NCBI GenBank assembly: GCA_963714145.1
Contig: OY970235.1
Span: 310,001-374,000 of the forward strand
Direction: 5' to 3'
Origin: JBBWZH01 sp035544115
GTDB taxonomy: Bacteria; Actinomycetota; Actinomycetes; Mycobacteriales; CADCTP01
Length of the DNA: 64,000 nt
Each line of letters opens with the position of its first letter. The first letter of the stretch is position 1. A program made the position numbers and the translations under genes. Of the stretch, positions 33,340 through 40,092 are shown piece after piece. Below the pieces are notes generated by a model, which saw only the letters and a list, made by a program, of their open reading frames with translations, ran no database searches and was not told the origin of the DNA.

Positions 33340-34827
33340 GTGAGTGACGTGGTGGTCGCGCCGGCGCCGGGTAGCGGGGGTGGGCTGCTGGCCCGGCCGG
33401 TGCGGGCGACGACGGTCGGGCTGGTGACGGTCATCACACTGGTCGCGTTCGAGGCGATGGCGGTGGCGACCGCGATGCCGACCGCGGTCCGGGCGCTGCA
33501 CGGGCTGGCCTACTACGGCTGGGCGTTCACCGCGTTCCTGGTGGCGAACGTGGTCGGCATGGTCGCCTCGGGCGAGCTGTCCGACCGGTACGGGCCGGCC
33601 CGGCCGCTGGTCGCCGGGGTGGCCGTGTTCGGTGCCGGCCTGCTGGTCGCCGGGGTGGCGCCGGTGATGGCCGTGTTCGTGCTGGGCCGCGCGGTGCAGG
33701 GGTTCGGCGCCGGGCTGCAGATCGTCGCGGTGTACGTGGTGATCGGCGCGGTCTACGACGACGACCTGCGGCCGCGGGTGATCGCCGCGCTGGCCGGGGC
33801 CTGGGTGCTGCCGGCGCTGGTCGGCCCGGTCCTGTCCGGGGCGCTGGCGGAGCACCTGAGCTGGCGGCTGGTGTTCCTCGGCCTGGTCCCCGTTCTGGTG
33901 GCCGGCGGCTCGCTGCTGCTGCCCGCGCTGCGCCGGCTGCCCGGTCGGCTCAACCGCCCGGCGTCAGGCCCGGAGCCGGTGCCCGGCGGGTCGGGCCTCG
34001 GTCCAGCCGGTGGGACGGGTGCCGGTGCGGCCGGGGCGGTGCCGGCCCCCCGCGCGGCTGGCGGCGCCGGCTCGCAGCGGGAAGGGGCGCGCTGGTGGGC
34101 GGCGCTGGCGGCGGCGGGTGGCATCGCCGCGGTGCAGGCGGCCGGGCAGCGTCCCGGCTGGACGTCGCTGGGGCTGGCCGGGATCGGCCTGGCCGGGTTG
34201 GCGCTGGGGCTGCGCCGGCTGCTGCCGCGCGGGACGATCGCGCTGCGCACCGGCGTCCCGGCGGTGGTCGCGTTCCGCGGCGTGATGGCCGGCTCGCTGT
34301 TCGCGGTCGAGTCGCTGCTGCCGCTGACCCTCGCGCTGGTGCACGGCTACTCGCCGACCGCGGCCGGGGTGCCGCTGATGGTCACCGCGGTGACCTGGTC
34401 GGCCGTCTCCTGGTGGCAGGGGCGGCGGCCGGACCTGCCCCGGCACCTGCTGGTCCGGGTCGGCTTCGTGCTGATCGCGGTCGGGGCGGTCGGGATGGCG
34501 GTGGTCGCGCAGCCGTCCGCGCCGGGCTGGCTGGCCTACCCGGTCTGGGGCCTGGCCGGCGTCGGCGCCGGGCTGGCGTGGGCAAGCCTGAGCGTGCTGC
34601 TGCTGCGGCTCAGCCCGCCCGAGCGGCACGGCACCGACTCGGCCTCGTTGCAGGTCTGTGACGCGGTCGGCAGCGCGCTGTGCATCGGCTTCGGCGGGGT
34701 GCTGGTGGCCGCCGCGGAACGGGGGGCGCTCTCGCTGCCGTCCGCGCTGGTCACCGTCGACCTGCTGATGGCCGCGCTGGCGCTGGCCGGCGCCGCCCTC
34801 GCCGGCCGGGCCCGCGCACCGCACTGA
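33340..34827 (+). CDS. Major facilitator superfamily transporter
   Basis: A 495-residue MFS protein with about 14 hydrophobic helices. TM1 is VGLVTVITLVAFEAMAVATAMPTAV; the loop 2-3 motif is GELSDRYGPARPL, a good MFS signature; motif C-like glycines occur in AALAGAWVLPALVGPVLSGALAEHLSWRLVF, typical of drug/H+ antiporters. A 60-residue Gly/Pro-rich cytosolic loop lies near 200-250. GTG 33340 lies 6 nt after TACGGT (leaderless pattern). Substrate is unknown; it may be a multidrug exporter. It stands alone between the AbiE pair and iscS. Confidence 0.9.
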   Translation: MSDVVVAPAPGSGGGLLARPVRATTVGLVTVITLVAFEAMAVATAMPTAVRALHGLAYYGWAFTAFLVANVVGMVASGELSDRYGPARPLVAGVAVFGAGLLVAGVAPVMAVFVLGRAVQGFGAGLQIVAVYVVIGAVYDDDLRPRVIAALAGAWVLPALVGPVLSGALAEHLSWRLVFLGLVPVLVAGGSLLLPALRRLPGRLNRPASGPEPVPGGSGLGPAGGTGAGAAGAVPAPRAAGGAGSQREGARWWAALAAAGGIAAVQAAGQRPGWTSLGLAGIGLAGLALGLRRLLPRGTIALRTGVPAVVAFRGVMAGSLFAVESLLPLTLALVHGYSPTAAGVPLMVTAVTWSAVSWWQGRRPDLPRHLLVRVGFVLIAVGAVGMAVVAQPSAPGWLAYPVWGLAGVGAGLAWASLSVLLLRLSPPERHGTDSASLQVCDAVGSALCIGFGGVLVAAAERGALSLPSALVTVDLLMAALALAGAALAGRARAPH

Positions 34828-34890
34828 TCCGCCCATTCGGGCCGACCCCGGGCATGCGGCAAATGCTGCGCGTGCAACTACTCTGGCAGG

Positions 34891-36066
34891 GTGGCCTACC
34901 TCGACCATGCCGCGACGACGCCGATGCTGCCCCAGGCCGCGGAGGCGATGGCGGCCGCATTCCGCGAGGTCGGCAACGCCTCGTCGCTGCACGCCGCCGG
35001 CCGGCGGGCCCGCCGCACGGTGGAGGAGTCGCGGGAGCGGCTGGCTGCCGCGGTCGGCGCCCGGCCGTCCGAGGTGATCCTCACCGGCGGCGGCACCGAG
35101 AGCGACAACCTTGCCGTCAAGGGCATCTACTGGGCCCGCCGGGATGCCGACCCGCGCCGCCGGCGGGTGATCGCCAGCGCGGTCGAGCACCACGCCGTGC
35201 TCGACTCGGTGGAGTGGCTGCGGCAGCGCGAGGGCGCCGAGGTGACGCTGCTGCCGGTGAACGAGCACGGTCAGGTGCGCCCGGCCGACCTGGCCGATGC
35301 GCTGGCCGCCACCCCGGACGAGGTGGCGCTGGTCACCGCCATGTGGGCGAACAACGAGGTCGGCACGGTCCAGCCGATCCGGGAGCTGGCCGAGGTCGCG
35401 CACGAGTACGGGGTGCCGATCCACACCGACGCGGTGCAGGCGGTCGGCGCGCTGCCGCTCGACTTCGCCGCCGCCGGGGTGGACGCGCTCACCCTGACCG
35501 GGCACAAGCTCGGTGGCCCGGTCGGTGTCGGCGCGCTGCTGCTCGGCCGGGACGTCGGCTGCGCCCCGCTGCTGCACGGCGGCGGCCAGGAGCGGGACAT
35601 CCGGTCCGGCACCCTGGACACTCCGGCCGTGCTCGGCTTCTCCATCGCGACCGAGCTGGCCGTGACCGGCCAGCCGGAGCGCTCGGCCCGGGTCGCCGCG
35701 CTGCGCGCCGCGCTGACCGACGGGGTGCTGGCCCAGGTGCCGGAAGCGGTGCTGAACGGCCACCCGACCGACCGGCTGCCCGGCAACGCGCACTTCTCCT
35801 TCCCCGGCTGCGAGGGCGACTCGCTGCTGATGCTGCTGGACGCCCGGGGCATCGAGTGCTCGACCGGCTCGGCCTGCTCGGCCGGGGTGGCCCGGCCCAG
35901 CCACGTGCTGCTGGCGATGAGCCAGGACGAGGAGCGGGCCCGCGGCTCGCTGCGGTTCTCCCTCGGCCACACCTCGACCGCGGACGACGTGACCGCGCTG
36001 CTGTCCGCGATCGGCCCCGCGGTCGAGCGCGCCCGCCGCGCCGGCTTCACCGGGGCCCGCCGGTGA
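34891..36066 (+). CDS. iscS: Cysteine desulfurase (IscS/NifS family)
   Basis: A 391-residue class V PLP enzyme that takes sulfur from L-cysteine for tRNA thiolation and Fe-S assembly. MAYLDHAATTPMLPQAAEAM is the usual start; TGGGTESDNLAVKG, ASAVEHHAVLD, and TDAVQAVGALPLD (PLP Asp) follow; Lys206 in LTGHKLGGPVG binds PLP, and Cys329 in STGSACSAG is the catalytic persulfide Cys in a short loop. GTG 34891 is 6 nt after TACTCT (leaderless pattern). MnmA overlaps the stop by 4 bp; the iscS-mnmA pair matches Rv3025c-Rv3024c and points to 2-thiouridine formation in tRNA. Confidence 0.96.
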   Translation: MAYLDHAATTPMLPQAAEAMAAAFREVGNASSLHAAGRRARRTVEESRERLAAAVGARPSEVILTGGGTESDNLAVKGIYWARRDADPRRRRVIASAVEHHAVLDSVEWLRQREGAEVTLLPVNEHGQVRPADLADALAATPDEVALVTAMWANNEVGTVQPIRELAEVAHEYGVPIHTDAVQAVGALPLDFAAAGVDALTLTGHKLGGPVGVGALLLGRDVGCAPLLHGGGQERDIRSGTLDTPAVLGFSIATELAVTGQPERSARVAALRAALTDGVLAQVPEAVLNGHPTDRLPGNAHFSFPGCEGDSLLMLLDARGIECSTGSACSAGVARPSHVLLAMSQDEERARGSLRFSLGHTSTADDVTALLSAIGPAVERARRAGFTGARR

Positions 36067-37154
36067 GGGTGCTGGCGGCGATGTCCGGCGGGGTCGACTC
36101 GGCGGTCGCCGCGGCGCGTGCGGTCGAGGCCGGGCACGAGGTGACCGGGGTGCACCTGGCGCTGGCCGAGGCGCCGGCCTCGCTGCGCACCGGTGCCCGC
36201 GGCTGCTGCACGATCGAGGACGCCCGGGACGCCCGGCGCGCCGCCGACGTGCTCGGCATCCCCTTCTACGTCTGGGATCTGGCCCAGCGGTTCCGCGCCG
36301 ACGTGGTGGACGACTTCGTCGCCGAGTACGCCGCCGGCCGCACCCCTAACCCGTGCCTGCGCTGCAACGAGAAGATCAAGTTCTCCGCCGTGCTGGACCG
36401 GGCGGTGGCGCTGGGCTTCGACGCGGTCGTCACCGGCCACCACGCCCGGCTCACCGGCGGGGTGCTGCGCCGCTCGGTCGACCCAGGCAAGGACCAGTCG
36501 TACGTGCTGGCCGTGCTCACCCGCGACCAGCTGGCGCGCGCGATGTTCCCGCTCGGCGACTCGACCAAGACCGAGGTGCGGGCCGAGGCGGCCCGCCGTG
36601 GCCTGGCCGTCGCCGACAAGCCGGACAGCCACGACGTCTGCTTCATCGCCGACGGCGACACCCAGGGCTTCCTGGCGAAGCGGCTCGGTGCCCGCCCCGG
36701 CCCGCTGGTCGACGCGCTCACCGGCGAGCAGGTCGGCAGCCACGACGGCGCGTACGGCTTCACCGTCGGGCAGCGGCGCGGGCTGCGGATCGGCCGCCCC
36801 GCCGCCGACGGCCAGCCCCGGTACGTGCTGGACATCAGCCCGGTCACCGGCACCGTCACCGTCGGCCCCGGCGCCCTGCTGGACGTCACCGAGGTGGTCG
36901 GCGTCCGTCCCGTGTGGACGGACGGCGCCGCGCCCGCCGCGACCTTCGACTGCACCGCCCAGCTGCGCGCGCACGGTGGCGTCTCGCCCGCCACCGCCAC
37001 GGTCACCGACGGTGGGGTGGCGCTCACCCTGCACCGTCCCCAGCGCGGCATCGCCCCCGGCCAGGCCGCGGTCCTCTACGGCGGCGACATCGTCCTCGGC
37101 TCCGCCACGATCCACACCGCCACCCCCGCGGCGATGCCCACCCCGCACCAGTGA
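36063..37154 (+). CDS. mnmA: tRNA-specific 2-thiouridylase MnmA
   Basis: A 363-residue enzyme that installs sulfur at U34 of tRNAs for Lys, Glu and Gln. The PP-loop AMSGGVDSAVAAARA binds ATP; the first catalytic Cys region is TPNPCLRCNEKIKF; VTGHHARL and GKDQSYVLAVL follow; the second Cys is in SHDVCFIADGDTQGFL; a C-terminal beta-barrel follows (FTVGQRRGLRI, YVLDISPVTGTV). GTG 36063 overlaps the iscS stop (GTGA), so sulfur donor and acceptor are co-translated. The stop codon at 37152-37154 lies in the first GTGACG unit of a repeat array. Confidence 0.96.
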   Translation: MRVLAAMSGGVDSAVAAARAVEAGHEVTGVHLALAEAPASLRTGARGCCTIEDARDARRAADVLGIPFYVWDLAQRFRADVVDDFVAEYAAGRTPNPCLRCNEKIKFSAVLDRAVALGFDAVVTGHHARLTGGVLRRSVDPGKDQSYVLAVLTRDQLARAMFPLGDSTKTEVRAEAARRGLAVADKPDSHDVCFIADGDTQGFLAKRLGARPGPLVDALTGEQVGSHDGAYGFTVGQRRGLRIGRPAADGQPRYVLDISPVTGTVTVGPGALLDVTEVVGVRPVWTDGAAPAATFDCTAQLRAHGGVSPATATVTDGGVALTLHRPQRGIAPGQAAVLYGGDIVLGSATIHTATPAAMPTPHQ

Positions 37155-37530
37155 CGCCTGCGGGCCTCGTCCGCCGGTGACGGGTTCGTGCGGCGGGTGG
37201 TGGGTTGCGTGTGGCGGTGACGGGTTCGTGCGGCGGGTGGGTTCGGTCCGGCGGTGACGCCTGCGCGGCAGATGGGTTCCGTGCGTGGGTGGCGGGTTCG
37301 TGCGGCGGGTGGTGGGTTCCGTCCGGCGGTGACGCCTGCGCGGCGGGTGATGGGTTCCGTGCCTCGGTGGCGGGTTCGTGCGGTGGGTGATGGGTTCCGT
37401 CCGGCGGTGATGGGCCTCGTCCGCTGGTGAGGAGTTCCTGTCGCGGGTGATGGCTGTCCGCCATCACCCGCGGCGCAAAGTCGTCACTGGCAGGATGGGG
37501 TCGTCACTGGTGGGGCGCAGGCGTCACCGG
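37151..37530. repeat. Array of GGTGAYG repeats at 20-bp period converging on a palindrome (copy 1)
   Basis: The GTGA/GTGG core recurs at 37177, 37197, 37217, 37237, 37254, 37269, 37289, 37309, 37329, 37347, 37367, 37387, 37407, 37427 and 37447; 11 of 14 steps are exactly 20 bp. The consensus unit is near GGTGAYGGGTTCSTGCGGCG. After a hairpin the units continue inverted (TCAC at 37464, 37484, 37504, 37524), again every 20 bp. The mnmA stop sits at the left edge, and the inverted units encode the last residues (DACAPPVTTPSCQ) of the minus-strand glyoxalase-like gene. A second array with the same centre lies at 61074-61218. Confidence 0.85.
37442..37472. terminator. Central hairpin of repeat array 1
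   Basis: CGCGGGTGATGGC (37442-37454) and GCCATCACCCGCG (37460-37472) form a perfect 13-bp stem with a TGTCC loop. It lies between mnmA and the converging glyoxalase-like gene and should stop transcription from both sides. It is nearly the same sequence as the hairpin at 61132-61160. Confidence 0.7.
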
Positions 37531-37948
37531 GGAGCGTCACGTTCGACGCCTCGTGCATCCAGGGGCTGTAGCCGACGCCGAGGATGATGCCCTCCGGGCT
37601 GAGGACACGGGCGACGGTCTGGCCCCACGGCTCGGTGCGGGCCTCGTGCAGCAGCCGATGGCCGGCAGCGACCAGTTCGGCCGCCGCGGCCGGCACGTCG
37701 TCCACGTCGAACTCCAGGCTGGCCTGCGGGACGGGGATGTCGGCCGGCCACTCCGCGGTGCCGAAGCAGGCCTGGGCCGCGTCGGTCAGCGGCCAGACGC
37801 CGAAGTGCTTGACCCCGGCGAGCTTCTCGGTGAAGACGTAGTCGCCGTCGCCATCGAGTGGCAGGCCGAGCACGTCCCGGTAGAGCCGCTGGCTGGCGGC
37901 TGGGTCGGTGGTGATGGGCGCGAAGCTGGATACGAATAGAACCTTCAT
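37484..37948 (-). CDS. Glyoxalase/bleomycin-resistance (VOC) family protein
   Basis: A 154-residue vicinal-oxygen-chelate protein with the paired beta-alpha-beta-beta-beta layout: MKVLFVSSFAPITTDPAASQRLYRDVLGLPL at the start, then YVFTEKLAGVKHFGVWPL, PQASLEFDVDDVPAAAAELVAAGHRLLHEARTEPWGQTVARVLSPEGIILGVGYSPWMH. VOC proteins bind metal or sequester small toxic molecules. ATG 37948 lies 7 nt after TACGGT, a leaderless pattern. The final 13 residues come from the adjoining repeat array, so the original C terminus may have been replaced when the array arose. Confidence 0.86.
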   Translation of the reverse strand: MKVLFVSSFAPITTDPAASQRLYRDVLGLPLDGDGDYVFTEKLAGVKHFGVWPLTDAAQACFGTAEWPADIPVPQASLEFDVDDVPAAAAELVAAGHRLLHEARTEPWGQTVARVLSPEGIILGVGYSPWMHEASNVTLPGDACAPPVTTPSCQ

Positions 37949-38112
37949 ACGGCCGACCGTAGGCGCCGGCCCTGGCCCGGTCTTGTCCAGATCGGACATC
38001 CGGCAGCGTGGTCCGCCCGGCGGCCCGCCCGGCCGGAAGCGCGGGCCAGCAGGCTGGTCCGGCCGGCGGCGCGGGCCCGCGGGCAGGCAGGCAGGCTGGT
38101 GCCGGTAGGCCG

Positions 38113-38949
38113 TCAGGTCAGCAATGCGGACGGGGTGCTGGCGGCCAGGCGGCGGCAGTCGTGGGTCAGGTGCGCCTGGTCGGCGTATCCGGCGGCGACG
38201 GCGAGCGCCGCCAGCCCGGCCCGGTCGGGGGCGCGACCCAGGGCGAGGAACCGCTGCAGCCGCAGTACCCGGTCCAGCGTCTTGGGGCCGTAGCCGAACG
38301 CGGCGAGACAGCGCCGGTGCAGTTGCCGTTCGCTGAGCCCGATGCGGTCGGCCAGCGTGGCGACCGGCCGGGCGGGGGACGCGCGCAGTGACCGCACCAG
38401 GCCGCCGGTCAGGGGGTCGACCGGCGTGGCGGACGGCAGCCGGTCGCGCAGCGCGGCCTGCAGCGCGGCCACCCGCTCAGCGTTTCGACCGGCGCCGGCC
38501 TGCCGACCAGCGCCAGCCTGCCGGCCCGCGGCAGCCTGCCGGTCGGGGAAGCTCAGCCGGTCGAGGTCGGTCAGCCGGTCGAGGTCGGTCAGCCGGTCGG
38601 GGTCGGCCAGGTGGTCGGTGAGCCGGTCGGCGGCGTCGCGGCCCCAGAGCTCGGCCAGCGGCACGGTCTGGTCCCGGATGGCCTCGGCCGGGACGCCGAG
38701 CAGCGCGGGTGCCGCGCCGGGCCGGAACCGTACCGCCGCGATCGAGGTCCCCGGTGGCATCGGTACCAGGCGTGCGCCGGTGTCCGGCCCGGCGACGAGC
38801 AGCCGGTCGCCGAACCAGAGGATGTCGATGCAGGCGTCCGGCAGCACGTGCGAGGTGGCCGGCGCCCGCTCCACCACGGAGGTCCAGGTGCACTGCAGGT
38901 GGCCGGCCAGGTCCGGCGCCGGCGGCAGTTCCTGGTAGCGCGAGGGCAC
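38113..38949 (-). CDS. AraC-family transcriptional regulator
   Basis: A 278-residue regulator. The N-terminal domain (YQELPPAPDLAGHLQCTWTSVV...LPDACIDILWFGDRLLVAGPDTGA...GTSIAAVRFRPGAAPALLGVPA) is the cupin-like sensing domain often paired with AraC regulators that have the DUF6597 type. The C-terminal helix-turn-helix pair is VATLADRIGLSERQLHRRCLAAFGYGPKTLDRVLRLQRFLALGR...LAALAVAAGYADQAHLTHDCRRLAASTPSALL. Between them lie two short internal repeats, DRLTDLDRLTDLDRL and AGRQAGAGRQAGAGR, encoded by 18-bp tandem units, which lengthen the linker. Start GTG 38949 is a reasonable choice. No target can be named; the glyoxalase-like gene lies downstream on the same strand. Confidence 0.86.
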   Translation of the reverse strand: MPSRYQELPPAPDLAGHLQCTWTSVVERAPATSHVLPDACIDILWFGDRLLVAGPDTGARLVPMPPGTSIAAVRFRPGAAPALLGVPAEAIRDQTVPLAELWGRDAADRLTDHLADPDRLTDLDRLTDLDRLSFPDRQAAAGRQAGAGRQAGAGRNAERVAALQAALRDRLPSATPVDPLTGGLVRSLRASPARPVATLADRIGLSERQLHRRCLAAFGYGPKTLDRVLRLQRFLALGRAPDRAGLAALAVAAGYADQAHLTHDCRRLAASTPSALLT

Positions 38950-39051
38950 CCCGCTAGTCTGCCGGAACAAGCGCTGCGTGCACCCTGGCGGCACCGATCC
39001 GGTCGCGTCGAGGGACGCTTGGGTCGGGCGAGTCGGGGATGGTGGAGCGGC

Positions 39052-40092
39052 GTGAGTGAGTTTCCGTGGGGTCCTGGTGCGGCGACGGGGATCGGGTCGC
39101 TGCCGGGCACCGACGTGATCGAGGCGACCCGGATGGTTCTGGGCGAGTTGCCGGACCTGCCGCATCTGCCGGAGTTGCCGGCGCGGGGGCCGGGGGCGGA
39201 TCTGCTCGGTCGGGGCGCGGTGCTGCTGGTCGACCTGCCGGTGGACCTGCAGCCGTCCGGTTGGCGGTTCGTCGATCGGCCCGGGCTCGACCTGCGCCGG
39301 GGCCGGGACCTGCTGGCCCGCGACCTGGACGCGCTGGAGCAGGTCGGCGAGGGCTACGCCGGGCCGCTGAAGGTGCAGGCCGCGGGCCTGTGGACGCTGG
39401 CCGGCGGGATCGAGCTGCACTACGGCGACAAGGCGGTGTCCGACCCGGGCGCGGTCCGTGACCTCGGCCAGTCGCTGGCCGAGGGGCTGCGCCGGCATGT
39501 CGGCGAGATCCAGCGCCGGCTGCCCGCCGCGCAGGTCGTGCTGCAGGTGGACGAGCCGGGGCTGCCGGCCGTGCTCACCGGCCGGGTGCCGACGGCGAGC
39601 GGTTACGGCACGCTGGCCGCCGTCGAGGAGCCGGTGGTCGAGGCCGGCCTGCGCGACATTCTGACCGCGACCGGGGCGTTCCCGGTGGTGCACTGTTGCG
39701 CCGGCCGGCCGCCGCTGGCGCTGTTCCACGCCGCCGGCGCCCGGGCGCTCGCGATGGACGCGGGCCTGCTGCGGGAGTCCGACGACGAGGCGCTCGGCAC
39801 CGCGGTCGAGGCCGGCGTCGCGCTCTGGCTGGGGGTTGTGCCGGCGCTGGGCAATGCGGCGGAGGCGCCAATGTCAGACGTCGCCGGTAGCGTCAGGTCC
39901 GTGCAGAGGTTGTGGCGGCGGCTTGGTTTCGATCCCGTCCAGATCCGGGAGACCGTGGTGGTGACGCCGGCCTGCGGGCTGGCCGGCGCCAGCCCCGGGT
40001 ACGCCCGGGTGGCGCTGCGCCGGTGCCGGGAGACCGGCCACGCGCTGCGCGACGATCCGGAGGGGACACCCCAACCTGGGCGGCGGCAATGA
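39052..40092 (+). CDS. MetE C-terminal-like zinc methyltransferase-fold protein (Rv3015c-like)
   Basis: A 346-residue UROD/MetE-like barrel protein. It begins GPGAATGIGSLPGTDVIEATRMVLGELPDLPHLPELP, then LPVDLQPSGWRF, QAAGLWTLAGGIELHYGDKAVSDPGAV, VVLQVDEPGLPAVL. The zinc ligands of cobalamin-independent methionine synthase appear kept: His214 and Cys216 in HCCAGRPP and Cys308 in TPACGLAG. It lacks the MetE N-terminal folate domain, so it may use another methyl donor or act in thiol chemistry. GTG 39052 was chosen for its position after a GGTGGAGCGG stretch. Its stop overlaps the ligA start (ATGA). The ligA pairing matches Rv3015c-Rv3014c. Reaction unknown. Confidence 0.85.
   Translation: MSEFPWGPGAATGIGSLPGTDVIEATRMVLGELPDLPHLPELPARGPGADLLGRGAVLLVDLPVDLQPSGWRFVDRPGLDLRRGRDLLARDLDALEQVGEGYAGPLKVQAAGLWTLAGGIELHYGDKAVSDPGAVRDLGQSLAEGLRRHVGEIQRRLPAAQVVLQVDEPGLPAVLTGRVPTASGYGTLAAVEEPVVEAGLRDILTATGAFPVVHCCAGRPPLALFHAAGARALAMDAGLLRESDDEALGTAVEAGVALWLGVVPALGNAAEAPMSDVAGSVRSVQRLWRRLGFDPVQIRETVVVTPACGLAGASPGYARVALRRCRETGHALRDDPEGTPQPGRRQ

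Noticed and set aside
37151..37530. Possible CRISPR array from regular 20-bp cores
   Set aside because: Spacing is too short for CRISPR, cores are only about 7 bp, and orientation flips at a palindrome.
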